NCBI GenBank assembly: GCA_002329155.1
Contig: DCXY01000044.1
Coordinates: 73,281 to 137,280, forward strand
DNA: 64,000 nt
Reading direction: 5' to 3'
From: Stenotrophomonas sp. UBA2124
GTDB taxonomy: Bacteria > Pseudomonadota > Gammaproteobacteria > Xanthomonadales > Xanthomonadaceae
Part shown: piece by piece, positions 8,988 to 17,407 of the stretch
Position numbering within the stretch: position 1 is the stretch's first letter
Layout of the letters: each line of letters opens with the position of its first letter
Position numbers and translations under genes: made by a program
Notes under the pieces: model-generated
What the model was told of the DNA's origin: nothing
The model's input: the letters and a program-made list of their open reading frames with translations, nothing else
Database searches by the model: none

Positions 8988-9626
8988 CTATCCCGCCAGC
9001 ACCGCCGCTTCGCGTGCCAGCTGTTCGATGCGGGCCCAGTCGCGTGCCTGCAGCAGCTCGCGGGTGGTCAGCCATGAGCCGCCCACACACAGCACATTGG
9101 GCAGGTGCAGGAACTGGCTGGCGGTCTGCGCGGTGATGCCACCGGTCGGGCAGAAGCGCACGTCGCCGAACGGGCCGTTCCATGCCGAAAGCATCGCCGC
9201 CCCACCCGCCTGTACCGCCGGGAAGAACTTGAACGTATCCAGCCCCTGTTCCAGGCCGCGCATCAATTCCGAGGAGGTGGCAACGCCCGGCAGCAGCGGC
9301 AGATCGGTGTCGCGTGCGGCGGCGTAGAGCGCGTCGGTGGCGCCGGGCGACACAGCGAAACGCCCGCCCGCGGCCTGCACGTCTTCCAACTGCCTGGCGG
9401 TGAGCACGGTGCCGGCGCCGATCACCGCATCCGGCACGGCGTCCACCATCGCCTTGATCGCTTCCATCGCCACCGGCGTGCGCAGCGTCACTTCGATCAC
9501 CGGCAGGCCGCCGCGGAACAGCGCGTTGGCGACCTGCACCGCGTCATCGACGTTCTCAGGCGTGAACACCGGAATCACCGGAGCGAGTTTGAGCAGTGCG
9601 CGCACGCGCGGATCAGCGCCGGACAT
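8988..9626 (-). CDS. eda: KDPG/KHG aldolase
   Basis: Cleaves 2-keto-3-deoxy-6-phosphogluconate to pyruvate and glyceraldehyde 3-phosphate, the last step of the Entner-Doudoroff route and of uronic acid catabolism. The 212 residues match family length. E45 and R49 in VIEVTLRT, K133 (Schiff-base lysine) in TFKFFPA, and the phosphate-binding SPGATD and CPTGGI segments are present. The start codon overlaps the end of kdgK by 14 bp, so the two are co-translated. With the upstream beta-helix lyase gene they form a three-gene operon that feeds lyase products into central metabolism. Confidence 0.96.
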   Translation of the reverse strand: MSGADPRVRALLKLAPVIPVFTPENVDDAVQVANALFRGGLPVIEVTLRTPVAMEAIKAMVDAVPDAVIGAGTVLTARQLEDVQAAGGRFAVSPGATDALYAAARDTDLPLLPGVATSSELMRGLEQGLDTFKFFPAVQAGGAAMLSAWNGPFGDVRFCPTGGITAQTASQFLHLPNVLCVGGSWLTTRELLQARDWARIEQLAREAAVLAG

Positions 9627-10632
9627 CGAATTTTCCTTCGCCCACCAGGGTCATCACGTCGGCCACGCCGACTGGGTTGAAATCACCGGGAATGGAATGC
9701 TTCAGGCAGCCTGCGGCCAGACCGAAGCGGATGGTGGCATCGGCGTCGAAACCTTCCATCAGACCATGCAGCACGCCAGCGGCGAACGCATCACCGCCGC
9801 CGATCCGGTCAACGATGGCGGTCAGCTCCTCGGCCGGTGCCACGGCGCGGGTGCCGTCGCGGCCCAGCAGCATCGCGCCCAGCGAATGATGGCCCACGTT
9901 GTGCGTGGTGCGCTGGGTGCAGGCCATGTACTGCAGGCGTGGGAACGCGGCGAAGGCCATCGCCGCGGCGGCATCCACGCGCGCCTGCGGTTCGGCCTGC
10001 GGGAAGTCGCCGCCCAGCACCACGCCGATGTCGCGGTAGTCGGCGAAAACGATGTGTGCGCAGTCGAACAGATCCCGCAGGATCGCCCTGGCGTCACCGC
10101 CCCAGCGTTCCCACAGCTTGGGCCGGAAATTGCCGTCGAACGAGACCTTGATGCCCAGCGCGCAGGCCGCGCGTGCGGCGTCCAGCGTGGCGCGTGCGGC
10201 TTCCGGCCCCAGCGCGGGGCTCACCCCGGACAGGTGCAGCCACTGCGCCCCCTGCAGCAGCGCGGGCCAGTCATGGCTGTCGGCGCGTGCGTTGGCGAAG
10301 GCCGAATCGGCGCGGTCGTAGACCACTTCGCTGGGGCGGTGCCCTGCCCCGGTGGTCAGGAAGTACAGGCCCATGCGCCCGTCGCTGCGGCGCACACGGG
10401 TGGTGTCCACGCCGTGCCGGCGCAGCTCGCCGGTGACCGCCGCGCCGAGCGGGTTGTCGGCAACCACGCTGATCATGGCCACGTCATGGCCGAAGTGCGC
10501 CAGCGACACGCCGACATTGGCCTCGGCGCCACCGCAGTGCACCTCCAGCGCGGGCGTCTGCAGCAGCAGCTGGTTGCCGGGGGCGCCCAGGCGCAGCAGC
10601 AGCTCGCCGAAGCAGACAAAGGTGGGATGCAT
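9613..10632 (-). CDS. kdgK: 2-keto-3-deoxygluconate kinase
   Basis: A PfkB/ribokinase-family sugar kinase of 339 residues that phosphorylates KDG to KDPG, the substrate of the downstream eda product. The N-terminal motif VHCGGAEANVGVSLAHFG and the C-terminal GGGDAFAAG with catalytic Asp near residue 281 are PfkB signatures 1 and 2. I start at ATG 10632 because GGAG stands six bases upstream; two further in-frame ATGs (10644, 10653) lie farther out. The stop overlaps eda. Upstream, only 17 bp separate it from the beta-helix lyase gene, so it is probably driven by the operator-bearing promoter near 12.4 kb. Confidence 0.93.
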   Translation of the reverse strand: MHPTFVCFGELLLRLGAPGNQLLLQTPALEVHCGGAEANVGVSLAHFGHDVAMISVVADNPLGAAVTGELRRHGVDTTRVRRSDGRMGLYFLTTGAGHRPSEVVYDRADSAFANARADSHDWPALLQGAQWLHLSGVSPALGPEAARATLDAARAACALGIKVSFDGNFRPKLWERWGGDARAILRDLFDCAHIVFADYRDIGVVLGGDFPQAEPQARVDAAAAMAFAAFPRLQYMACTQRTTHNVGHHSLGAMLLGRDGTRAVAPAEELTAIVDRIGGGDAFAAGVLHGLMEGFDADATIRFGLAAGCLKHSIPGDFNPVGVADVMTLVGEGKFDVRR

Positions 10633-10649
10633 CGCGGACTCCATGCCGT

Positions 10650-12398
10650 TCAAGGGGTGATGCAGGTGGGAACCGGCTGGCCGGCCTTGCGGCGGCCCAG
10701 CTGCAGCTCATACAGGGAAGGTGTATCCACCAGCGGTTGATTCAAGGCCCGCAGCAGCGGCGCGGGGCGGTAATCGACGCTGAAAGCGCGGTTGCCGGAC
10801 ACGCCGACGACGCGCGCATCCGGGCCTTCATCGGTGCCATCCAGGCGCACGGTCTCGTCCGGCGCGGCGCCGCTTTCCACCATCACCTTGAGGTTCCAGG
10901 TGGTGTTGTAGCGGCCATGGCCCGGCTCCCAGTAACCGGCACCGCTGCCGTTCCACACCGGGTAGAACGGCTTGCCGGCCTTGTCGCGGCGGGCGTGCAC
11001 ATGCAGGGTGAGCTGGTCGAACAGGTTCTGGTGGTTGGCACCGGCATGCTGGTCTATCACCGGCTCCTGCCACGAACGCGCGCGCAGGAACACGTTGCGG
11101 CTGGCCTGGGTGTTGATGCTGAAGGTGTGGATGACCGGGTTGAACACCTCCACGTCGCGCACCAGCACGTTGTTCACGTTGCCCACATGCACGGCGTAAT
11201 GGGCGTGGCGCCTGCCCTCGCTGAGCACGTCGGCGATGGTCAGGTTGGCGCTGTCGTAGGTGAGCACGCCGGAGTCGGCGTCGCGGGTGCGGATGTTGCG
11301 CACCCAGCCATCGTAGACGCCGGTGAAGTAGATGGCGTTGTAGCCCTCTTCCTGGTGGTGGCCGAAGGCCGTGCCTTCCGGGAAGACGAAACCGATGTCC
11401 TCGATGCCCACCTGGCTCAGGTGCTGCCAACGCGCCACGTCGGCCGGCAGGCTGGCGTTGACGTCATGCAGCAGCGGGCTGGAAATGGTGGCGGTGTCGC
11501 CATCGAGCGCGTCGATGCGCACGGTCTGCACGGCAAGCGCGCGGTCCGGGAATTCCCAGTGGTTGGCACCGACCTTGAGCTTGGCGTGGTCCGGGCCGAA
11601 CAGTTCGCTGATGAGCGCGCCGTTGGGGCCGCTGCGGTTGAACCAGCGCAGCTGCACCACATCGCCCTGCTTGAGCTTGGCCCCCGGTGTCAGCTGCACC
11701 GTCAGCGCGCCCTGCCTGCCGGCTTTGACCTCGGCCACGCGGGTTTCCTTCGACGGGCGGTCGTAGCTGGTCAGGTAGGGCGCGGGGCGGTTGTCGCGCG
11801 GGCCCACCCACAGGAAGCCGCCGGTCCAGGAGTATTCGGAGAACAGCGCGTGGACGTTGTTCTGTGGTTCCTTCTGGTACTTGTCGTTCTTGACCAGGTA
11901 TTCGCGCAGCTCCTTGAGCTGCTGGCTCTTGTCCACCAGCCGCAGCGGGCGCGGGAAATACAGCTCGGTGCCGCCCTCTCCCCTGCCCTGCCCGCGCAGC
12001 ACGATGTCGCTGCGGTCGATGTGCAGGATTTCGCTGAGCACCACCCTGCCCGCCGGCAGCTGCACCACCACCGGGCCGTTGACCTGGCGCGCGGCGTCCA
12101 TCGCCTTGAGCAGCGCGGCCGAATCGTCGCGGCCGTCGTCGGGCACCACGCCGTAGTCGCGCACGTCGATAACCTGACCCTCCGCCGCGGGAATTTCCTG
12201 CATGCCATTGCGATAGCCCGCGTAGGAGAAATCCGGCACCGGCTGCAGACATTGGCCGATACTGGCATCAGTAGGAATCAGCCTGAAATCCGCGGCATCC
12301 GCCGCATCGGCGGCCAGCGCATACAGGCAGCCGGCCAGCGCCACTGACAGCCCGGCAAGCCGGGGGGGAAGGGTTCTGAGCAAAGCGACATCGAACAT
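10650..12398 (-). CDS. secreted right-handed beta-helix protein, probable polysaccharide lyase
   Basis: A 582-residue exported protein with an N-terminal signal (LAGLSVALAGCLYALAADA). The motif VIDVRDYGVVPDDGRDDSAAL (about residues 73-92, split here across the fold's first turn) is the entry of a Pectate_lyase_3-type parallel beta-helix. Later turns rich in N and I follow (NAIYFTGVYDGWVRNI, NNVLVRDVEVFN, SRNVFLRARSW). Beta-helix folds of this type occur in uronate lyases and in glycoside hydrolases, and I cannot assign catalytic residues. It is first in an operon with kdgK and eda, which argues for a uronic-acid polymer as substrate. GGAG nine bases upstream supports ATG 12398; an operator-like motif lies at 12419-12436. 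Confidence 0.75.
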   Translation of the reverse strand: MFDVALLRTLPPRLAGLSVALAGCLYALAADAADAADFRLIPTDASIGQCLQPVPDFSYAGYRNGMQEIPAAEGQVIDVRDYGVVPDDGRDDSAALLKAMDAARQVNGPVVVQLPAGRVVLSEILHIDRSDIVLRGQGRGEGGTELYFPRPLRLVDKSQQLKELREYLVKNDKYQKEPQNNVHALFSEYSWTGGFLWVGPRDNRPAPYLTSYDRPSKETRVAEVKAGRQGALTVQLTPGAKLKQGDVVQLRWFNRSGPNGALISELFGPDHAKLKVGANHWEFPDRALAVQTVRIDALDGDTATISSPLLHDVNASLPADVARWQHLSQVGIEDIGFVFPEGTAFGHHQEEGYNAIYFTGVYDGWVRNIRTRDADSGVLTYDSANLTIADVLSEGRRHAHYAVHVGNVNNVLVRDVEVFNPVIHTFSINTQASRNVFLRARSWQEPVIDQHAGANHQNLFDQLTLHVHARRDKAGKPFYPVWNGSGAGYWEPGHGRYNTTWNLKVMVESGAAPDETVRLDGTDEGPDARVVGVSGNRAFSVDYRPAPLLRALNQPLVDTPSLYELQLGRRKAGQPVPTCITP

Positions 12399-12418
12399 GG
12401 AAAGTCTCCGGCAGGTAC

Positions 12419-12436
12419 GGATGACACCGTTAGCCA
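12419..12436 (-). promoter_or_regulatory. shared operator-like motif, copy 1 (lyase-kdgK-eda operon)
   Basis: On the minus strand this reads TGGCTAACGGTGTCATCC and matches the three copies at 12547, 17183 and 17328. It begins about five bases after a possible -10 (TAGCGT) that has a weak -35 (TTGCGT) 18 bp upstream, so it would cover the transcription start. Binding of a repressor there would block the operon. Confidence 0.6.
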
Positions 12437-12533
12437 ATTCACGCTAGCAGGCCCGGGCGTCACTACGCAAGCCATTGAATGATAAGAATTTGCAGCGTGC
12501 TGCGGCGCAAGATGCATGAAAATTTAATGTCGA

Positions 12534-12564
12534 TAGAATTCCCTAATGACCATCGGTGTCATTC
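12534..12564 (+). promoter_or_regulatory. TonB receptor promoter -10 and operator-like motif, copy 2
   Basis: TAGAAT (12534-12539) is a good -10 element, although no clear -35 is seen at the right distance. The motif TGACCATCGGTGTCATTC follows at 12547-12564, covering about +1 to +18, and is 65 bp before the receptor start codon. The half-sites TGAC and GTCA form an imperfect palindrome of the kind bound by LacI-family repressors. Confidence 0.6.
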
Positions 12565-12628
12565 GATGACGGTCACTCCTTGGACCAAGGGGGGTCCGAG
12601 GTTTCTTCTTACTTTGGGGACATGGGCA

Positions 12629-15457
12629 ATGACGAAAGCACCCGCAGGCAAGGTATCGGTCACCGTTCTTACCACCGCAATCCTGATGGCGCTGCACGCG
12701 CTGCCGGCCGCGGCACAGCAGGCGACACCCACCGGGGACGCCGCCAGCACCCTGGACACGGTGACGGTGAGTGCCTCGCGCGAAACCCAGCGTGACTCCA
12801 TCGAGGTCAAGCGCGATGCATCTGTGATTGTCGATGCCGTGGTCAACGATGAGATCGGCGCCCTGCCCGACAACTCGGTAGGTGAAACCCTGGAGCGTGT
12901 GGCCGGCGTCAGCGCCGACCGTTTCAAGGGCTCGGCATCGGAAATATCGGTACGCGGCATGGGCCCGTTCCTGGGCTTTTCCACCGTCAATGGCCGTGAA
13001 GTCTCCAGCGGTAGCGGCGACCGTGCCGTGTCGTTCCAGCAGTTCCCATCGGAGCTGACCAACGGTGTGCTGGTCTACAAGAGCCAGCAGGCGGATTTTG
13101 TCGAAGGCGGCATTTCGGGTGTGATCGAACTGCGCACCGCGCGCCCGCTCGACATGAAGAAGCGCCGCATCCAGCTGGAAGGCCGTGGCCACTACCAGCC
13201 CAATGCCGACCGCGCTGGCGATGGCCTGGGTTCGCGCTTCTCCGGCTCCTACCTGGACCAGTTCGATACGGCTTATGGCCGCGTCGGTGTGGCACTGGGC
13301 TTTGCCAGCACCGACAGCTCGGCACCTGAAGATTTCTATACGGCTTCCTCCAGCTTCCGTCCGTGCAACAGCATCAACGGCAGCCCCTCCGGCATCGGTG
13401 GTGGCGACTGCTCCTATAACGCCGGCAGCAGCAACCCCACCTACTTCGTGCCCAACCAGTTCAGCTTCCGCCAGCTGCGCACCGACGACAAGCGCCGTGC
13501 CTTCACCGGTGCACTGCAGTGGCAGCCGAATGACCGCTGGGATATCGCGCTGGATACGCAGCTGTCCAAGCGCAGCTCATTCGAGGACCGCCATGATCTG
13601 GTGTTCGCGCAGGGCCGCCGCGGCATCACCCCGATCGAGATGAACGAGCAGGGTGCGCTGATCAAGTACGCCGGCAACGGCTACCTGGAAAACGTGGGCA
13701 CCATCCGCAACCGCGACGAGAAGTACACCGGCGTGGGCCTGTCCAGCAGCTTCAAGGCCACCGAATCGCTGACCATCAATGGTGACGTGTCCTACTCCAA
13801 GACGCATCGCGAGCAGGTTGACCTGTCCACGCGCCTGCGCAGCAACACGCGCTATGGCGCCGGTGGCCGCGTGGCCTACGTGGTGGACCAGAGCACCGAC
13901 ATTCCGCGCGTGGACTTCGTCAACGATATCGACCTCAACGATTTCGATGCATTCACCACCAACGGCTATGCACGCCGCCAGGCCGAAGACCGCGTGGACG
14001 AAATCAAGGCTGCGCGCCTTGATCTGACCTGGGACCGCTACGGCACCTGGCACCAGTTCAAGATCGGTGGCCGCGTCTCCGACCATGACCGCGTCACGGA
14101 TCTGGGCAACAACAACAACGTCGATCCGCTGCCGTCCGGTGCTGCCGGCACCGCACTGATGATGGCCGGCAACGCCAATTGCCGCATCGACGGCAATACC
14201 GTCAGCAACTGGGGCAAGGGCAGCGGCACCAACGTCAACAGTTGGGCACAGTTCGATACGCGCTGCCTGTACCAGGCTTTCACCGGTTCCAATGACCTGG
14301 GCCCGGTGGCTGACAAGCGCAGCCCCAATGACCTGGATATCAACGAGCGCATCTACGCCGCCTATGCCATGGGCAGCTTCAGCGGCGAATGGGGCGCAAC
14401 GCCCATCACCGGCAACCTGGGCGTGCGGGTAGTGCGCACCGAGGTGGAATCCAAGGGCTATCGCGGTGAGTACACGCTCAAGGCCAGCGGCGACCCGGGC
14501 GCGGTCACCTACAGGCTCGAACCCATACGGGGCACCATGAACACGGTGAGCATGAAGCACGCCTATACCGACGTGCTGCCCAGCTTCAACATCAGCGCGC
14601 AGATGCGCCCGGACCTGTACCTGAAGGGTGCGGTGTACAAGGCCATTGCCCGTTCCAACATCGAAGACCTTGGCGCAGGCCGCGAGTTCGAGCAGAACAT
14701 GGACATCACCGCCACCACCCCGGAACAGGCGCTGGTTGGCTTCGTTGGTGGCAACCCGCGCTTGGAGCCGCTGCAGTCCTGGAACCTGGATCTGTCGCTG
14801 GAGTACTACCAGAACGAGTACACCAGCTACTCGCTGGCGCTGTACTACAAGCAGCTCAAGGCCGGTGCGATCTCCAGCCGTGACAACTCGGTGATCGAGG
14901 ATGTCGTGGTGGATGGCATCACCTACCAGGTGCCGGTGGCACAGGACGGCAACAGCAACGAGAAGTCGTACATCCGCGGCTTTGAAGTGTCTGCCAACCA
15001 CGCCTTCACCTACCTGCCGGGTATCTGGAGCGGGCTGGGCCTGCAGTTCAACTACAACTACGCCGAATCCAACTTCGAATATCCCGATCCGTCCTTCACC
15101 GACGGCAAGAACTACCTGGCCGACTTCACCGACCCGGCCGGCATCGTCGGCCTGTCGCGGCATACCGGCTCGCTGAGCGCGTACTGGGAAGGCGAGGCGC
15201 TGTCGCTGCGTGCGGCCTACAAGTACCGTTCGGGCTACTTCAAGCCGTCCTCGGGCACCGCCAACCGCTATGTGGATGACGTGGGCTTCCTGGACCTGTC
15301 GGCCAGCTACAACATCAACAAGCATTGGCAGTTGAAGGCGCAGGCCATCAACGTGACCAACTCGCACCAGCTGATGTTCCGCCCGGTGGAGGGCAGCATC
15401 GCCGAATCGAGCTACTTCGGCCGCAGCTACTTCTTCGGCGTGCGGTTCCGCTACTGA
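12629..15457 (+). CDS. TonB-dependent receptor, Xanthomonas/Caulobacter type (carbohydrate)
   Basis: An outer-membrane receptor of 942 residues. The start at ATG 12629 has GGGGAC upstream and gives a proper signal peptide (VTVLTTAILMALHALPAAAQ). The TonB box region is LDTVTVSA. The plug contains VGETLERVAGVSADRF, EISVRGMGPF and VEGGISGVIELRTARPLD, typical of the TonB-Xanth-Caul family (TIGR01782 style). The barrel ends SYFFGVRFRY, with a terminal aromatic residue. Receptors of this family usually import oligosaccharides. Its stop codon overlaps the start of the alginate-lyase-family gene by one base (TGATG), so uptake and depolymerisation are translationally coupled. A shared operator motif lies over its promoter. 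Confidence 0.92.
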   Translation: MTKAPAGKVSVTVLTTAILMALHALPAAAQQATPTGDAASTLDTVTVSASRETQRDSIEVKRDASVIVDAVVNDEIGALPDNSVGETLERVAGVSADRFKGSASEISVRGMGPFLGFSTVNGREVSSGSGDRAVSFQQFPSELTNGVLVYKSQQADFVEGGISGVIELRTARPLDMKKRRIQLEGRGHYQPNADRAGDGLGSRFSGSYLDQFDTAYGRVGVALGFASTDSSAPEDFYTASSSFRPCNSINGSPSGIGGGDCSYNAGSSNPTYFVPNQFSFRQLRTDDKRRAFTGALQWQPNDRWDIALDTQLSKRSSFEDRHDLVFAQGRRGITPIEMNEQGALIKYAGNGYLENVGTIRNRDEKYTGVGLSSSFKATESLTINGDVSYSKTHREQVDLSTRLRSNTRYGAGGRVAYVVDQSTDIPRVDFVNDIDLNDFDAFTTNGYARRQAEDRVDEIKAARLDLTWDRYGTWHQFKIGGRVSDHDRVTDLGNNNNVDPLPSGAAGTALMMAGNANCRIDGNTVSNWGKGSGTNVNSWAQFDTRCLYQAFTGSNDLGPVADKRSPNDLDINERIYAAYAMGSFSGEWGATPITGNLGVRVVRTEVESKGYRGEYTLKASGDPGAVTYRLEPIRGTMNTVSMKHAYTDVLPSFNISAQMRPDLYLKGAVYKAIARSNIEDLGAGREFEQNMDITATTPEQALVGFVGGNPRLEPLQSWNLDLSLEYYQNEYTSYSLALYYKQLKAGAISSRDNSVIEDVVVDGITYQVPVAQDGNSNEKSYIRGFEVSANHAFTYLPGIWSGLGLQFNYNYAESNFEYPDPSFTDGKNYLADFTDPAGIVGLSRHTGSLSAYWEGEALSLRAAYKYRSGYFKPSSGTANRYVDDVGFLDLSASYNINKHWQLKAQAINVTNSHQLMFRPVEGSIAESSYFGRSYFFGVRFRY

Positions 15458-16740
15458 TGTCCGCCTCGCGCGCTGTACGAGGCGCGATGGCCCTGGCGGT
15501 GGCAGCGTTGCTGCCCACCGCCCCGGCCCTTGCCTCGGCACCGGTGTGTGACGCGGCAAACGGCCATGCCGCCAGCTTCAACGGCGGCCGGTTGTTCCTG
15601 TGGCGGCCGGACTGGCTGAAACAGACACAGCAACGCATCGACAGCGATGCCAGCCTAGCGCCTGCGCGTGCGGCACTGTTGAAGGCTGCCGACGCGGCGC
15701 TGGCGCATCCGCTGTACACCGTCACCGACAAGACCCGGCTACCGGCCAGCGGTGACAAGCACGACTACATGAGCATGGGCCCCTACTGGTGGCCTGACCC
15801 GGCCAAACCCGATGGCCTGCCGTACCAGCGGCGCGATGGCCGCTTCAATCCCGAACGTGATTCCGACGCCTTCGATGTGACCCGCCTGGAGGCGATGAGC
15901 AGCGATGTGCAGGCGCTGACGCTGGCGTACTACTTCACCGGCGAACAACGCTACGCGCAGAAGGCCGTGCAGCAGCTGCGCACTTGGTTCCTGGCGCCCG
16001 CCACGCGCATGAACCCCAATCTCGACCACGGGCAGGCCATTCCGGGCCGCGTGGCCGGGCGTGCCGAAGGCGTGATCGACGCGCATCGCCTGCCACGGGT
16101 CATTGAATCCATCGGCGTGCTGCAGCAGGCCGGGAAACTGGATGCGCAGGAGCTGGATGGCCTGAAGCGCTGGTTCGGCGATCTGGCGCGGTGGATGCAG
16201 ACCAGCAAGATTGGCAAGGAAGAGCGTGCCGCACGCAACAACCACGGCCTGTACTACGACACCTTGCTCACCCACTTCGCACTGTTCTCGGGTGATGCGG
16301 CATTGGCCGCGCGCGTGGCCGAGCGCGCCAAGGTGGCCCGCTTCGCCGCGCAGATCGGTTCCAACGGCGCGCTGCCCGAAGAGCTGGAGCGCACGCGCTC
16401 CATGCACTACGTCACCTGGACCTTGAATGCCGCCTACGACCTGGCCGATATCGGCCGTTGCGTGGGTGTGGACCTGTGGGACTACCGTGCCCGCAATGGG
16501 CACGGTGACCTGCGCAAGGCCACCGATTTCATCGCCGCATACAGCAGCGACGTGAGCCGCTGGCCGTACCCCGAGTTGAACAAGGCCGACACGCTGGACT
16601 ACTACAAGGCCATGCTGCGCGCGAGCCAGCAGTGGGGCGGGGCAGCCTATGCCGATGGCGCAGCCAGCCTGCGCAAGGGCAATGAAGCCTCGGAGTGGAA
16701 CCTGCTGATTCCGGTGCCGCAGGCCGCTGCGAACGAGTGA
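15457..16740 (+). CDS. alginate-lyase-family polysaccharide lyase (PL5/PL38-like)
   Basis: A secreted enzyme of 427 residues with a signal peptide (MALAVAALLPTAPALASA). The alpha/alpha-barrel Alginate_lyase domain (Pfam PF05426) spans about residues 50-390. HDYMSMGPYWWPDPAKPDGL (102-121) is a family signature. RNNHGLYYD (260-268) carries N262/H263 and Y266/Y267, the Asn-His-Tyr set used for beta-elimination in this fold, and H191 in MNPNLDHGQAIPG is also likely near the active site. The YWWPDP and NNHG motifs look closer to PL38 (glucuronan/alginate lyases) than to PL5 as I remember them; the true substrate is open. It begins one base inside the receptor's stop codon and so depends on that gene for translation. 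Confidence 0.85.
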   Translation: MSASRAVRGAMALAVAALLPTAPALASAPVCDAANGHAASFNGGRLFLWRPDWLKQTQQRIDSDASLAPARAALLKAADAALAHPLYTVTDKTRLPASGDKHDYMSMGPYWWPDPAKPDGLPYQRRDGRFNPERDSDAFDVTRLEAMSSDVQALTLAYYFTGEQRYAQKAVQQLRTWFLAPATRMNPNLDHGQAIPGRVAGRAEGVIDAHRLPRVIESIGVLQQAGKLDAQELDGLKRWFGDLARWMQTSKIGKEERAARNNHGLYYDTLLTHFALFSGDAALAARVAERAKVARFAAQIGSNGALPEELERTRSMHYVTWTLNAAYDLADIGRCVGVDLWDYRARNGHGDLRKATDFIAAYSSDVSRWPYPELNKADTLDYYKAMLRASQQWGGAAYADGAASLRKGNEASEWNLLIPVPQAAANE

Positions 16741-17182
16741 GTCGTGGCGTGGTGTGGGCAGGCATGGTGCCGGTGAGCGCGGCACTCAGCTGCAGCCGGT
16801 GAGCCCCGCGCGCCCGTAGCTGCCCGGCCGTGCCCCGCTAGCGCCTTTCCCGGACATTAAGAGCCCCTCTCCCGCACGCGGGAGAGGGGTTGGGGTGAGG
16901 GCAACGAAGTCAGATGGAATGAATGCGCTGCGAGTGGCATCCAGAGGTGGACTTCATCCCCCAAAACACCGGTAGCTGCCCTTCATCCGCCCCTTCGGAG
17001 CACCTTCCCCAAAAGGGGGCTAGATCCCGCAGACGGGAGAAGGGAGTGATTCCCACCTTCCTGTCTCCCTGCCGGTTCGGTTGAGGTTCGACCTTGATCA
17101 GGCTTGTCGTAGGGAAGGGGCCTTGTCGGAAAAGTGCCGGCACAGCATGGCTGTGCTCCACCAAGGCGGGCACACGACACAT
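16741..17182. repeat. non-coding gap with two palindromic repeats
   Basis: This gap before the second TonB receptor holds no convincing gene. CCCCTCTCCCGC-a-CGCGGGAGAGGGG (about 16864-16888) is the short palindrome. At 16979-17047, CCTTCATCCGCCCCTTCGG, GCACCTTCCCC and a CCCGCAGACGGGAG-type end form a second repeat type that recurs inverted at 41.13-41.18 kb. The remaining sequence shows no ORF with a start, ribosome site and coding bias. Two operator copies follow (separate entries). Confidence 0.65.
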
Positions 17183-17200
17183 TGACCATCGGTGTCATCC
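17183..17200 (+). promoter_or_regulatory. shared operator-like motif, copy 3 (distal)
   Basis: TGACCATCGGTGTCATCC is identical to copy 2 except for one of the last bases. It lies 145 bp upstream of copy 4, close to fourteen helical turns, a spacing that would allow one regulator to bridge both sites. Confidence 0.55.
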
Positions 17201-17327
17201 TGATGGAAGTACCACTTCTGGCTCCCCGTCTGTTCCCAAGATGTCCATAGGACAAGGGTTTTCGGCGGCTGAGCCCTCTGCTGCGCTGCAAGATGCCGAG
17301 CCTTCACACTCCTGTTACTTTCGGTTT

Positions 17328-17345
17328 TGACTAGCGGTGTCATCC
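17328..17345 (+). promoter_or_regulatory. shared operator-like motif, copy 4 (proximal)
   Basis: TGACTAGCGGTGTCATCC lies 63 bp before the start codon of the second TonB receptor, nearly the same distance as copy 2 from its gene (65 bp). A weak -10 (TACTTT) may precede it. The conserved right half is CGGTGTCATYC in all four copies. Confidence 0.6.
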
Positions 17346-17407
17346 GACATTTGGCACCTCCGGGCAAGCCGCTGTATCGCATGTAACCCTTTGGAGAGAG
17401 GAAGGAC

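Noticed and set aside
16900..17330. Short open frames in the gap before the second receptor
   Set aside because: They have no coding bias or ribosome sites and run through palindromic repeats and the operator copies.
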